Below are positions 13,925-22,708 of a stretch of DNA of 35,464 bases, in pieces. Every line of letters starts with the position of its first letter. Position 1 is the stretch's first letter. The translations under genes and the position numbers were made by a program. The notes under the pieces are model-generated. The model made no database searches. It was not told the origin of the DNA and saw nothing but the letters and a program-made list of their open reading frames with translations. This DNA comes from Ilumatobacteraceae bacterium (GTDB lineage: Bacteria; Actinomycetota; Acidimicrobiia; Acidimicrobiales; Ilumatobacteraceae), in NCBI GenBank assembly GCA_016462185.1, contig JAEMTQ010000006.1, forward strand, positions 1-35,464. The letters run 5' to 3'.

Positions 13925-15160
13925 TTACTTTTCTGAGACCGTGCGTCGAATCTCGACTATTCGCTCGTGGTCATGATTTGCGTCATCGCCTTTTTCAGCC
14001 AGTGCTGCATTTCTGTCTTTTGCAGCTTCGCGCTCGGCCAATTCGGTATCAACACGCTTGATCGCCGCATCGGTGCCGTGCTCATGAATGAAAGTTGCCC
14101 ACTCAACTAGCGCTTCAACCATTTCGCTCTCGGGTACAACTGCGACATTGCGTCCCTTGACAAACAAATGACCGCGTTTGTTGCCTGCAGCAATACCCAA
14201 ATCGGCTTCACGCGCTTCACCGGGGCCGTTCACAACACAGCCCATTACTGCAATCTGCAGTGGCAACTTTTTGTCAGCAAATGCTGCTTGCGCTCGCTGA
14301 GCGATATCGATTACGTCTACTTCGGCTCGCCCACAACTCGGGCACGCAATTAGATCTACGTTTTTGCGCTCGCGCAGACCGAGCGCTTCAAGCAATTGAC
14401 GACCTGCTCGCGCCTCTTCGATCGGGTCTGCCGTGAGGCTGTAACGAATAGTGTCGCCGATGCCCTCAAGCAACAACGTGGCGATACCAGCGGTGGCTTT
14501 GACCAGACCACCCGGCAATGGCCCCGCTTCAGTCACACCGAGATGCAACGGAAAGTCAGTAACTTCGCTGAGCATTCGATACGCCTCAACCATCAATGGC
14601 ACGTTCGAGGCTTTCACTGAAATCTTGACAAGATCAAACCCAACTTCTTCGAAATATCGCAACTCTTGTTGGGCCGACTCAACCATTGCCTGGGCTGTCA
14701 AACCACCATGTTTTTCATAGAGTGCCGAATCTAGCGAGCCACCGTTTACTCCGATTCGAATTGACACACCGCGATCTCGCGCCTCTGACGCAACTGCTTT
14801 GATGTGTTCGGGTTTGCGAATGTTTCCTGGATTAAGACGCAAACCTTGTACGCCTGCTTCAAGAGCCGCCAACGCCATGCGATATTGATGATGAATGTCA
14901 GCAATGATTGGCACGGGTGAACGTGGCACGATTTTCGCCAAACCTTCAGCCGCCGCCGCATCGTTGCATGTGCATCGCACAATGTCGCAACCGGCAGCAG
15001 CAAGTGCATAGATTTGCTGCAAAGTTGCGTCAACATCGGCAGTTTTGGTGATCGTCATCGACTGCACGCTGATCGGCGCGTCTCCGCCAACTGCAACTTT
15101 GCCAACTTGAATCTGGCGAGTCTGTCTGCGCTGATAATTTTGCAAAGTATTTTTAGTCAC
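13925..15160 (-). CDS. ispG: 4-hydroxy-3-methylbut-2-enyl diphosphate synthase
   Basis: A 411-residue 4Fe-4S enzyme of the MEP isoprenoid pathway that reduces ME-cyclodiphosphate to HMBPP. The TIM-barrel part starts with VGGDAPISVQSMT and DIVRCTCND. The C-terminal cluster-binding domain supplies Cys273 and Cys276 (IACPSCGR) and Cys308 with Glu315 (MGCVVNGPGEA). This is the short bacterial type without the plant-like insert. The last 50 residues (EREAAKDRNAALAEKG and onward) are a charged extension beyond the usual end. The start is GTG at 15160. It follows rseP by 24 nt in the common actinobacterial order dxr, rseP, ispG, so two MEP genes flank the protease. Confidence 0.97.
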   Translation of the reverse strand: MTKNTLQNYQRRQTRQIQVGKVAVGGDAPISVQSMTITKTADVDATLQQIYALAAAGCDIVRCTCNDAAAAEGLAKIVPRSPVPIIADIHHQYRMALAALEAGVQGLRLNPGNIRKPEHIKAVASEARDRGVSIRIGVNGGSLDSALYEKHGGLTAQAMVESAQQELRYFEEVGFDLVKISVKASNVPLMVEAYRMLSEVTDFPLHLGVTEAGPLPGGLVKATAGIATLLLEGIGDTIRYSLTADPIEEARAGRQLLEALGLRERKNVDLIACPSCGRAEVDVIDIAQRAQAAFADKKLPLQIAVMGCVVNGPGEAREADLGIAAGNKRGHLFVKGRNVAVVPESEMVEALVEWATFIHEHGTDAAIKRVDTELAEREAAKDRNAALAEKGDDANHDHERIVEIRRTVSEK

Positions 15161-15184
15161 GAGTTTTCTCGAATCTCAGAATTG

Positions 15185-16432
15185 CTAGCCCAGCGGACTT
15201 GTTATATCTAGATAGAGACCAGCAAACATCAACATTACGAGCAAAACTACAACCGTTGTCGCCACGGGGATCATCTTGCCAACATCTGCACGATAAACCT
15301 TGCCGCGCCGAGAGCGCAGGCGTTCATACGTTGCAATTGCTGCATGACCACCATCAAACGGCAACAACGGCACCAAATTGAAGACACCGACAAAAATATT
15401 GACGCTGGCCAAGAGAATTAGCACGCCCTTTAGACCGTCGCTACGACCGATTTCGCCACCAACTTGGCTTGCCCCAACAACCGTTGTCGGTCGTGTCATC
15501 ATGTCGGGCTCGTCGGCGACGACATTTGAGAAAATATTTTTCGGATTTAAAACAACAAACAGCCCACCTACAGAATCTCGCGCTGTTCGGGCAACATCGA
15601 CGAGCCCAAATCGCACTGAGTTAAAGACATTTTGACGCACATAACGATACGAATCAGACGCCACACCTAAAAAAGCAACTTGCGGATTTGCCGGATTCGC
15701 CGCAAGCACCACTTGTTCGATTTGGCTTTGGCCATCTCGCAAATACTGAACTGAAACAGTGTCACCTGGTTTGTTTGCCACGATTGCAACTATCAATTCG
15801 CGACGTGAACTGATCTCTTGATTATCAACAGCCAAGATCTGATCGCCTTCACGCAAACCGATTTTCTCGGCCGGTGAATCTGCGGCGGGTGCACCATAAA
15901 TAAACAACTCGCCCGTATCGCCGTAACGACCAGCTGTTGCATAGATGCCCACGAACAAAACAATTGCAATCAACAGATGCATCAAGCTGCCGGCAGTAAT
16001 CACCAACATTCTCTTGGGGTATGACTGCTGGCGATAGGTGCGGGGCTCGTCTTGAGGGTCGCACTCATCCAAATTATTCATGCCAACAATTCGCACAAAG
16101 GCACCAACTGGCAGAGCACGCAAACCAAACTCGACTTCACCCCGCTGAAAACTAAACACCCGCGGGCCCATACCCATATAAAACTGCGTCACTTTCATTC
16201 CGCTTCGGCGGGCTGTAACAAAGTGCCCGACTTCATGCAAGAAAACCGAAACGATCAGACCGGCAACGAACACAAGCGACCACGGGTTCTTCACACCTAG
16301 CCACGCCAACAGACCCAAGACAACAGCCGAAGTTACAAACGTCGTAGCAGAATTGTTTTTTTGTTCGCTCTGATTGTCGGTTGCACCACCAGCAGCGATC
16401 TCATCGCGAAACTTCGTATAGAACGAACTCAA
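15185..16432 (-). CDS. rseP: Site-2 intramembrane metalloprotease (RseP/Rip1 type, M50)
   Basis: About 415 residues from TTG at 16432. M50 proteases cut transmembrane anti-sigma factors and other single-pass proteins within the membrane. The Zn-binding HEVGH motif (66-70) lies in the first core helix, followed by YMGMGPRVFSFQRGEVEFGLRALPVGAFVRI. A PDZ domain covers about 180-255 (GLREGDQILAVDNQEISSRRE). The second motif NLVPLLPFDGGHA (351-363) provides the aspartate ligand. The chosen TTG forms a TTGA overlap with the dxr stop and has AAAGGAGA 8 nt upstream, which lies inside the end of dxr. A TTG 24 nt further upstream would place that Shine-Dalgarno sequence inside the coding region and is less likely. 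Translationally coupled to dxr. Confidence 0.93.
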   Translation of the reverse strand: MSSFYTKFRDEIAAGGATDNQSEQKNNSATTFVTSAVVLGLLAWLGVKNPWSLVFVAGLIVSVFLHEVGHFVTARRSGMKVTQFYMGMGPRVFSFQRGEVEFGLRALPVGAFVRIVGMNNLDECDPQDEPRTYRQQSYPKRMLVITAGSLMHLLIAIVLFVGIYATAGRYGDTGELFIYGAPAADSPAEKIGLREGDQILAVDNQEISSRRELIVAIVANKPGDTVSVQYLRDGQSQIEQVVLAANPANPQVAFLGVASDSYRYVRQNVFNSVRFGLVDVARTARDSVGGLFVVLNPKNIFSNVVADEPDMMTRPTTVVGASQVGGEIGRSDGLKGVLILLASVNIFVGVFNLVPLLPFDGGHAAIATYERLRSRRGKVYRADVGKMIPVATTVVVLLVMLMFAGLYLDITSPLG

Positions 16433-17580
16433 ACTCGTATCTCCTTTCGGGCCCAATCTCGCGCCAATCGATCGGCTTCCAAAATATCTTCGACGCTCAT
16501 CGGTATTTGACCATCATGGTGTTGCAAGGTTGCTTCAATGATGCTGGAAATCTGCGACCATTTCACGCCTCCAGCAAGAAAACTTTCGACAGCCACCTCG
16601 TTGGCTGCGCTCAACCATGCAGGCGCAGAGCCACCAATTCGACCCGCCTGATACGCGAGATCTAAGCAGCGAAATGTGTCACGGTCAGGTTTTTCAAAAT
16701 CAAGTCGCGACAAAGTCGTCCAGTCAATCGCCCCAAAACTTGACGTGCTCCGATTCGGGTACTCAAGGGCATATGCAATCGGCAACTTCATGTCAGGCAT
16801 CGACAATTGCGCGATTGTTGCCCCGTCACGAAACTCAACCATCGAATGAACAATCGATTGCGGGTGAACAACTACATCAATCGAGTCGTAGCCAACACCA
16901 AACAACTCGTGCGCTTCGATCACTTCGAGACCTTTGTTCATCAATGTTGAAGAATCAATTGTGATCTTCGGACCCATCGACCAAGTTGGGTGTGCCAAAG
17001 CTTCTTTTACCGAAACATTTTTTAGCGACTCTAGATTCTTTCCTCTGAAGGGCCCACCGCTTGCCGTCAAGAGCAGACGTTGTACATCGCGAGACTGATT
17101 CTGCGAACTACGCATGCACTGATGTATCGCGCAGTGTTCACTATCGACTGGGATTATCTCTGCGCCGGCGATCTTCCTCAACGGCGCAACTATTGGTCCG
17201 GCTGCAATGAGACTTTCTTTATTGGCAAGTGCGAGCCGCTTGCCGTTTTTGAGCGCAGCCATCGTCACACTCAACCCAGCAAAACCCACCACGCCATTCA
17301 CGACGACATCGGCAATCACGCTCATCTGCTCGGGCTCTGCGACAACTTCAATTTTTGGGTCAGTGGTTTTTAGTTCACGCGCAACCTTTTCTCGCGCTTC
17401 TTTGTCAGACACGACAACAATTGCCGGTTTAAACATTCGTGCCTGCGCAACAACCTCATCTACCGAAGAGTTCACACTTAGGGCAACCACCTGGTGCTCG
17501 CCCTCGCGAGCCGAGCGAATTACATCGAGAGTTTGTTTACCGATTGACCCGGTTGAACCGGCAATCGCAACACGTGCCAC
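16429..17580 (-). CDS. dxr: 1-deoxy-D-xylulose 5-phosphate reductoisomerase
   Basis: A 383-residue NADPH- and divalent-metal-dependent enzyme for the first committed step of the MEP pathway (DXP to MEP). Visible landmarks: the NADPH-binding AIAGSTGSIGKQTLDVI at the N-terminus, LALANKESLIAAG, the metal/substrate site VDSEHCAIHQCM, LTASGGPFRGK in the flexible-loop region, HPTWSMGPKITIDSSTLMNKGLEVIEAHELFG, and the C-terminal helical domain with AANEVAVESFL. All core residues of the family seem present and the length is normal. It follows cdsA after 3 nt and ends in a TTGA overlap with rseP. Its 3' end carries the rseP Shine-Dalgarno sequence. Confidence 0.97.
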   Translation of the reverse strand: MARVAIAGSTGSIGKQTLDVIRSAREGEHQVVALSVNSSVDEVVAQARMFKPAIVVVSDKEAREKVARELKTTDPKIEVVAEPEQMSVIADVVVNGVVGFAGLSVTMAALKNGKRLALANKESLIAAGPIVAPLRKIAGAEIIPVDSEHCAIHQCMRSSQNQSRDVQRLLLTASGGPFRGKNLESLKNVSVKEALAHPTWSMGPKITIDSSTLMNKGLEVIEAHELFGVGYDSIDVVVHPQSIVHSMVEFRDGATIAQLSMPDMKLPIAYALEYPNRSTSSFGAIDWTTLSRLDFEKPDRDTFRCLDLAYQAGRIGGSAPAWLSAANEVAVESFLAGGVKWSQISSIIEATLQHHDGQIPMSVEDILEADRLARDWARKEIRV

Positions 17581-17583
17581 GAC

Positions 17584-19017
17584 TCAGTTAGCCCAGGGAG
17601 TGAGCACCAACGTGATGTAGTAGATGAATGGCAAAGTGAACAACATGCTGTCGAAGCGATCAAGCGCTCCACCGTGCCCACGAAGGACAGTTCCAAAGTC
17701 TTTGATGTCTAAATTGCGTTTGAACATTGACTCGGTCAAATCGCCAAGCGGTCCGACAATTGAAATTACGAGCGCAATGATCATCCACTCACCAAAGTTC
17801 TGCCAAGTGCCGCTTTGAACGCCAACGAGTGTCACCGCAACAAATGTGCCGATTGCGCCACCAACGAAACCTTCCATTGTTTTCGATGGGCTGATCCAAG
17901 CACGAAGCGGAGTCTTGCCAGTTGCCGCACCAACAAAGTAGGCCGCCGTGTCATTGGCAATGATGCCGACAACGAGAATAAACAAAGTGTCGGTTCCGAT
18001 GTTTTCAAAACCTGGTCCCGAGTTTGACAGACGCAAAATTAATGCACCATACGAACCAAAAAGCCCAACCCACACGAGACCAAGCAAAGTTAAACCAAGG
18101 TTTGGCACCGGCCCACTCTCGACCGAACCTGTACCGATGAAACTGACAGATCCGGCAACAAATGCAAACACGAACACGAGCGGTAGCGCGGCGTCACCAA
18201 TCCAATAAGCAGCCAAAGGTGCGGCCACACATCCCACGACACCGACGATCATCGCTGGTTGATAACCAGTTGAAGACGTCTGCGTGAAAAATTCAACTGC
18301 AGCAAGACCCAACACCAACAACAACAGAATCATCACGGCTACCGGTCCCACCAAAATTGCTGCGATGAAAACAGCGGCCAACAACGCAGCTACTGCTGTC
18401 GCTGTCGGCAAGTCACGAGCAATTGAAGATGGCATCTTCGCGCCCGAACCAGATCGCGGAGCAGCCACGCGTGGCCTTGGTCGTGGACCAGTGCCCGAAT
18501 CGCTTCGATCATTTGGGCGTGAACGACGCACCTGTGTTGGGCGTTCTGTCTGGGAACTTCCAGTTATATCGCGGCTCGTTCCACCAGTCGGATCACGACG
18601 CGGAAGACCACCCGAAGAACTTGGTCGATTTCTTTCATCAGTTGGATCTGAACCGATTGAAACTCTGCCCTCGCGCGCTGGTCTAGCCACTGGCGGTGGC
18701 GCCGATGCTGGCTCAACTCGTCGCGTTGAGCCGGTCAAATTCACGCGTGGTCGCTCCGTGCCCGCACTCGGTGTAGGCGAAATGGTGTCTTCACTTGCTG
18801 TTACAAATTTTGGCAATTCACCGGTTGGTGGCTCTGTCCAATGCGGCAGTTGATCGGTTTGATTTTCAGGAAACGAAATCGCTGGCGCACTGTCGTCGTC
18901 GTCGGCAAACTTTACGACGCCAAACTCGTCACCAAAGTCAACAGTGGCATCGTTGCCGGTGCGATCAGTCGAATTTGTCGTGTCGTCGCTATTTTCATTG
19001 TTGGTGTCGTCGGTCAT
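17584..19017 (-). CDS. cdsA: Phosphatidate cytidylyltransferase with long disordered N-terminal extension
   Basis: A 477-residue membrane enzyme forming CDP-diacylglycerol from phosphatidate and CTP, the entry to acidic phospholipid synthesis. The catalytic half (about 205-477) has multiple membrane helices and the family signature WISPSKTMEGFVGG...GPLGDLTESMFKRNLDIKDFG...GHGGALDRFDSMLF, including the metal-binding Asp residues. The first 200 residues are unlike a typical 270-300-residue CdsA: an acidic Asn/Asp/Thr-rich head (1-60), a short hydrophobic-aromatic patch LPHWTEPPTGELP (58-70), then a Pro/Arg/Ser/Thr-rich basic stretch to about 200. This tail is predicted to be cytoplasmic and disordered. 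ATG at 19017; frr ends 37 nt upstream. Many out-of-frame open stretches oppose this tail because of its composition. Confidence 0.93.
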   Translation of the reverse strand: MTDDTNNENSDDTTNSTDRTGNDATVDFGDEFGVVKFADDDDSAPAISFPENQTDQLPHWTEPPTGELPKFVTASEDTISPTPSAGTERPRVNLTGSTRRVEPASAPPPVARPAREGRVSIGSDPTDERNRPSSSGGLPRRDPTGGTSRDITGSSQTERPTQVRRSRPNDRSDSGTGPRPRPRVAAPRSGSGAKMPSSIARDLPTATAVAALLAAVFIAAILVGPVAVMILLLLVLGLAAVEFFTQTSSTGYQPAMIVGVVGCVAAPLAAYWIGDAALPLVFVFAFVAGSVSFIGTGSVESGPVPNLGLTLLGLVWVGLFGSYGALILRLSNSGPGFENIGTDTLFILVVGIIANDTAAYFVGAATGKTPLRAWISPSKTMEGFVGGAIGTFVAVTLVGVQSGTWQNFGEWMIIALVISIVGPLGDLTESMFKRNLDIKDFGTVLRGHGGALDRFDSMLFTLPFIYYITLVLTPWAN

Positions 19018-19054
19018 TTTGTTTATTCCCCTCTAAAAATTCGCTGCTCTAACT

Positions 19055-19612
19055 TTACACTTCCAATAGTTCTTGCTCTTTGCGCCCAAACGCCTTGTCA
19101 ACAGCCTCAACCGTTGACTGGGTCATTTGTTCGAGTTCTTTTTCTGCACGGTCAAGATCATCTTGAGAAATATCTCCATCTTTTTGCGCAGTCTCCAAAA
19201 CTTTTCTTGCGTCACGACGAATGCTTCTCACGGTAACGCGACCTTCTTCAGCCATATTTTTCACAACTTTCACAAACTCTTTGCGTCGCTCTTCGGTCAA
19301 AGCAGGAAAATTCAATCGAATCACGACGCCGTCGTTGCTCGGCGAAAGTCCGAGGTCGCTCGACTGCAATGCGCGCTCAATTGCGGCGATTGAGCCACGA
19401 TCATGCGGCTTTACAACCAACATTCTGGCTTCTGGAACTTGAAACGATGCGAGTTGCTGCAACGGCACGTATGCGCCGTAGTACTCGACCTGCAATCTTT
19501 CAACTAGTGACGCGTTGGCACGACCAGTTCGTACGCCGAGAAACTGTGCTTGGACATGCTCTACGGCTTTGCCCATCTTCTCCATTGCGTCTAGCAGTGT
19601 TTCTTCAATCAC
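19055..19612 (-). CDS. frr: Ribosome recycling factor
   Basis: A 185-residue protein that, with EF-G, splits post-termination ribosomes. The three-helix bundle and beta hinge are recognisable: [47 protein letters not shown], then [51 protein letters not shown] and a charged C-terminal helix. The length matches the family (about 185). The start is GTG at 19612, overlapping the pyrH stop as GTGA, so translation is coupled to pyrH. This is the near-universal rpsB-tsf-pyrH-frr order. Confidence 0.97.
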   Translation of the reverse strand: MIEETLLDAMEKMGKAVEHVQAQFLGVRTGRANASLVERLQVEYYGAYVPLQQLASFQVPEARMLVVKPHDRGSIAAIERALQSSDLGLSPSNDGVVIRLNFPALTEERRKEFVKVVKNMAEEGRVTVRSIRRDARKVLETAQKDGDISQDDLDRAEKELEQMTQSTVEAVDKAFGRKEQELLEV

Positions 19613-20346
19613 CCGACGAGCGTCCCGATCTTTTGGCCCTCAAGAATTTTTCGTACGTTTCCTTTTTCTAGAAGATTAAAAACAACGATCGGCAATTTGT
19701 TGTCCATACAGAAAGTAATCGCGGTTGAGTCCATAACTTTAAGACCCTTGCTGATCACATCTAAATAACTGATCTCGTCAAACCGGGTCGCCGTTTTATC
19801 TTTCTTCGGATCTGCCGTATAAACACCGTCAACACCCGAGTGCGTACCTTTCAAAATTGCTTGGGCCGAAATTTCTGCGGCGCGCAATGCTGCCGCCGTG
19901 TCGGTCGTAAAGAACGGGTTGCCCGTGCCACCAGCCAAAATCACGATGCGACCTTTTTCAAGATGACGTTCGGCGCGACGACGAATGTATGGCTCGGCAA
20001 CTTTCGGCATCTCTACTGCGGTCATCACCCGCGAAAACTGACCCACGCGCTCAAATGCGTCTTGCAACGCCAAGGCGTTCATCACGGTTGCGATCATTCC
20101 CATGTAGTCGGCTTGAGCCTGGTCCATGCCTTGACCCGCACCTTTGAGTCCGCGCCAAAAGTTACCCCCGCCGACAACTACGGCGATATCAACATCTAGG
20201 TCGCGACGCGTTTCATGCAACTCAGTTGCAATCTGGTGCAATACATCTGAGTCAAGACCAAAACCACTCGGTTCGGCAAGCGCCTCACCCGATAATTTTA
20301 AAACCACCCGCTTCCAACGAGGATTCGCGGACGTCGCACCAGCCAT
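19609..20346 (-). CDS. pyrH: Uridylate (UMP) kinase
   Basis: A 245-residue amino-acid-kinase-fold enzyme that phosphorylates UMP to UDP for nucleic acid and sugar-nucleotide synthesis. It shows [18 protein letters not shown] at the N-terminus, the glycine-rich [11 protein letters not shown] loop, [43 protein letters not shown] (nucleotide pocket), [24 protein letters not shown] and the C-terminal [20 protein letters not shown]. All are typical of the bacterial hexameric enzyme. ATG at 20346, 4 nt after tsf. UDP made here also feeds UDP-galactose for the glf pathway, although the link is only metabolic. Confidence 0.97.
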   Translation of the reverse strand: MAGATSANPRWKRVVLKLSGEALAEPSGFGLDSDVLHQIATELHETRRDLDVDIAVVVGGGNFWRGLKGAGQGMDQAQADYMGMIATVMNALALQDAFERVGQFSRVMTAVEMPKVAEPYIRRRAERHLEKGRIVILAGGTGNPFFTTDTAAALRAAEISAQAILKGTHSGVDGVYTADPKKDKTATRFDEISYLDVISKGLKVMDSTAITFCMDNKLPIVVFNLLEKGNVRKILEGQKIGTLVG

Positions 20347-20350
20347 GGCT

Positions 20351-21139
20351 CTAGCCTATTTCAACCTGCGCAAAGCGAATAATTTTGGCTGCGCCAATCA
20401 CTGATGCCACAGACTGCTTGTCATCCTTGGCGTATGGCTGTTCAAGCAGACACACATCTTTGAAGAAACCGGTCACTCGACCGTCAACAATCTTGGCAAT
20501 CGCTTGTTCAGGTTTGCCTTCGTTACGTGTAACGACTTCAAGTGTTGCGCGCTCGGCGGCGACAACCGACTCTGGCACATCGGCCTTGGTCAAATATTTT
20601 GGTCGAGCAAATGCGATGTGCACAGCAACATCATGCGCCAACTCTTCGTTCGCGCCATTCATTTCAACAAGCACACCGTTGATTCCGCGACCACCTTGAA
20701 GGTGCGAGTACGAACCGATTGTGCAGCCAGCCACACCTTCGAGACGAACAACATCACCGATCTCAATTTTTTCTTTAAGCAAAATCTTCAGGTCTTCAAG
20801 TTTGGTGGCTCGCTCGGCAATTGACGCCTCGCCTTTTTCGAGCACCAATGCAACAAGTGCATCTGCTTCGGCTTTGAAGCCGTCGCTGCTGGCTACGAAG
20901 TCAGTCTCACATTTGAGTTTGACCATTGCGCCAACGTTGCCCTTTACCAAGAGAGCAACAACGCCTTGAGCGTTGTCACGATCATCACGCTTCGCACTCG
21001 CCGACAAACCTTTTTCGCGAAGCCACAATTTGGCAGCCTCTAAATCACCGTTTGCTTCTTCAAGTGCTTTTTTGCAATCCATCATTCCGGCGCCAGTTGC
21101 CTGACGCAGAACTTGTACTTCTTTTGCTGAAAATGCCAT
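20351..21139 (-). CDS. tsf: Translation elongation factor Ts
   Basis: A 262-residue guanine-nucleotide exchange factor for EF-Tu. The N-terminal UBA-like domain ([42 protein letters not shown]) is clear and is followed by the core domain with [19 protein letters not shown] and [18 protein letters not shown]. The end, [18 protein letters not shown], matches the usual C-terminal 'L.EQPFVKD...V' pattern. Length is in the range of actinobacterial EF-Ts (about 270). ATG at 21139, 15 nt after the rpsB stop; cotranscribed with rpsB. Confidence 0.97.
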   Translation of the reverse strand: MAFSAKEVQVLRQATGAGMMDCKKALEEANGDLEAAKLWLREKGLSASAKRDDRDNAQGVVALLVKGNVGAMVKLKCETDFVASSDGFKAEADALVALVLEKGEASIAERATKLEDLKILLKEKIEIGDVVRLEGVAGCTIGSYSHLQGGRGINGVLVEMNGANEELAHDVAVHIAFARPKYLTKADVPESVVAAERATLEVVTRNEGKPEQAIAKIVDGRVTGFFKDVCLLEQPYAKDDKQSVASVIGAAKIIRFAQVEIG

Positions 21140-21154
21140 CGTGATCAGTTCTGC

Positions 21155-22036
21155 CTATTTCGTCTCTGGTTTTGTCTCGGCTGCTGGTGCAACTTTTGCG
21201 TCGCGCTTAGCCATCGCTGCTACTGCTTGAGCCTTTGCGGCTTCTTGCTGTGATTCGAAAATTGCTTGTTCAGCAGGTGTGCGAGTGTTAACCGGTGCAG
21301 GCGGCACTGTTGTGCCAGTTGTTGTTGGTGCAGCACGCGGAGTCATTTTCTCTGCGATGTAGCGACCTTCAATTACTGCTTCGGCGATTACTCGTGCCAT
21401 CAATTCGTTCGCACGAATCGCGTCATCATTGCCCGGAATTGGGTAATCAATAATGTCTGGGTTCACATTTGTGTCGACCACAGCAATTACTGGGATGCCA
21501 AGTTTGCGAGCTTCGGTAACCGCGATGTGCTCTTTGAGAGTGTCAAGTACGAAAATTGCATTCGGACGACGACCCATCGAGCTGATGCCCGACAAGTTGC
21601 GTTGCAACTTCTCGAGTTCGCGACTAATCAACAATGCTTCTTTCTTTGGCATGAGTTCAAACTCGCCTGTCTCACGAAGGCGCTCGTACTCTTGCATTTT
21701 GCTGACACGCTTTGAAATCGTGTCGAAGTTTGTCAACATTCCACCCAACCAACGCTCGTTGACATAGGGCATGCCACAATGTTGAGCAAAAAGTCGAACT
21801 GGATCTTGTGCTTGCTTCTTTGTTCCGACGAACAAAATGTTGCCACCATTGGCTACAAGGTCGCGCACGAAGCGGTAAGCCTCTTCGATTCGAACAAGAG
21901 TCTGTTCAAGATCGATGATGTAAATGCCGTTGCGCTCTCCATAAATGAAGCGCTGCATTCGCGGGTCCCAACGGGCTGTGCGATGACCGAAGTGAACTCC
22001 AGCCTCAAGCATCTGACGCATGCTGATAATTGCCAT
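21155..22036 (-). CDS. rpsB: 30S ribosomal protein S2
   Basis: About 293 residues from ATG at 22036 ([18 protein letters not shown]). AAAGG lies about 10 nt upstream. A longer frame to 22069 would add 11 residues with no family match and would cover the leader hairpin. Core motifs: [100 protein letters not shown] and [12 protein letters not shown]. The last 60 residues are an Ala/Pro/Thr/Lys-rich flexible extension ([18 protein letters not shown] and onward), as often seen in actinobacterial S2. First gene of the translation block. Confidence 0.97.
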   Translation of the reverse strand: MAIISMRQMLEAGVHFGHRTARWDPRMQRFIYGERNGIYIIDLEQTLVRIEEAYRFVRDLVANGGNILFVGTKKQAQDPVRLFAQHCGMPYVNERWLGGMLTNFDTISKRVSKMQEYERLRETGEFELMPKKEALLISRELEKLQRNLSGISSMGRRPNAIFVLDTLKEHIAVTEARKLGIPVIAVVDTNVNPDIIDYPIPGNDDAIRANELMARVIAEAVIEGRYIAEKMTPRAAPTTTGTTVPPAPVNTRTPAEQAIFESQQEAAKAQAVAAMAKRDAKVAPAAETKPETK

Positions 22037-22045
22037 AACTAATTG

Positions 22046-22093
22046 CCTTTCTGTGGTTTGAGTGCACAACCCTCGGCGCCGAAGCGACCACAG
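22046..22093 (-). promoter_or_regulatory. Structured 5' leader of rpsB
   Basis: In mRNA sense CUGUGGU (22093-22087) can pair with ACCACAG (22057-22051), a 7-bp stem. Inside it, CUUCGGCGCCGAGG (22084-22071) folds into a second compact hairpin. The 3' arm of the outer stem ends directly at the Shine-Dalgarno AAAGG (22050-22046). This arrangement suits control of ribosome access, for example autoregulation by S2, but that is inference. The rest of the 141-nt gap up to the M23-like gene is AT-rich and must hold the promoter; I see no convincing -35/-10 pair in it. Confidence 0.45.
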
Positions 22094-22177
22094 GATGAAA
22101 GTCGTGCAATTTAATAGTGGGATATGAATTTCAATTACTTCAACTAGCCCCGAAATCCTAACCGTCAGAAGCTCAAA

Positions 22178-22702
22178 TCAGCACTGGTGATTAGCCGAAT
22201 TCTTGCCTTGATCCATGGCCGACCCACTCACCAGAACGGCCAGGTTTCGTGACTTCGTGAACCCTGCCAAATACGGCATCGGATCAACGTATTGTGCGCC
22301 GTCACGTGTTGCACCATTGCCTGATTCGCGCACGCCAAAATAAAGCCTCAGCCCAGACATCGCGATCTGCTGCCCCGCATAGACCACATCGCCGGCCCGC
22401 AATTTAGTTTCGGCGATTCTGCCATAGGTAATTTTCTTCTTGTCACGTGTTAATAAAACTAAATATTTGATTCGACCAACCTCGCCCGAGTAACTGATCA
22501 CACCGTCGGTCGCCGCCAAAATTGGTTGAGCGCTCTCAAGTTGCAACTCGATGCCCCGGTTACCTGCACATTGCTCACACTTTGGTGCGCGAAATTGATC
22601 GATCACGACAACGCTGCTCATGTCTTGAACAGGGTTTCGAAATTGACACGACGAGAAATTTGGCGCAGCCAAAAAAATAGTTGCAATTAGCCCAGCAAGC
22701 AC
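22178..22702 (-). CDS. Degenerate M23 (LytM-fold) peptidase-like exported protein
   Basis: A 174-residue protein with a hydrophobic N-terminus (LAGLIATIFLAAP) that suggests export or membrane anchoring. Residues 40-150 follow the M23/LytM pattern: NRGIEL, AATDGVISYSGEVG, ITYGRI, LRAGDVVYAGQQIAMSG, RLYFGVRESG and YVDPMPYL. The catalytic positions are lost: HxGID has become NRGIE (Asn48, Glu52), the histidine of YAHL is replaced (YGRI), and HLHFE has become RLYFG. It therefore cannot be a classical Zn endopeptidase and is likelier a binding or activator protein, as EnvC/NlpD are in other bacteria. An M23-family gene between whiG and rpsB is a common actinobacterial arrangement. The start GTG at 22702 comes 6 nt after the sigma-factor stop; it lacks the usual basic n-region, so the true start is uncertain. 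Confidence 0.75.
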   Translation of the reverse strand: MLAGLIATIFLAAPNFSSCQFRNPVQDMSSVVVIDQFRAPKCEQCAGNRGIELQLESAQPILAATDGVISYSGEVGRIKYLVLLTRDKKKITYGRIAETKLRAGDVVYAGQQIAMSGLRLYFGVRESGNGATRDGAQYVDPMPYLAGFTKSRNLAVLVSGSAMDQGKNSANHQC

Positions 22703-22708
22703 GACTAA

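Noticed and set aside
18284-18853. A 189-codon open stretch on the plus strand opposite cdsA
   Set aside because: It mirrors the low-complexity Pro/Arg/Ser/Thr-coding head of cdsA; its translation is compositionally biased and has no recognisable domain or start signal.
22037-22069. Upstream start for rpsB
   Set aside because: The extra 11 residues do not match S2, and the added region contains the leader hairpin and the AAAGG that serves the ATG at 22036.
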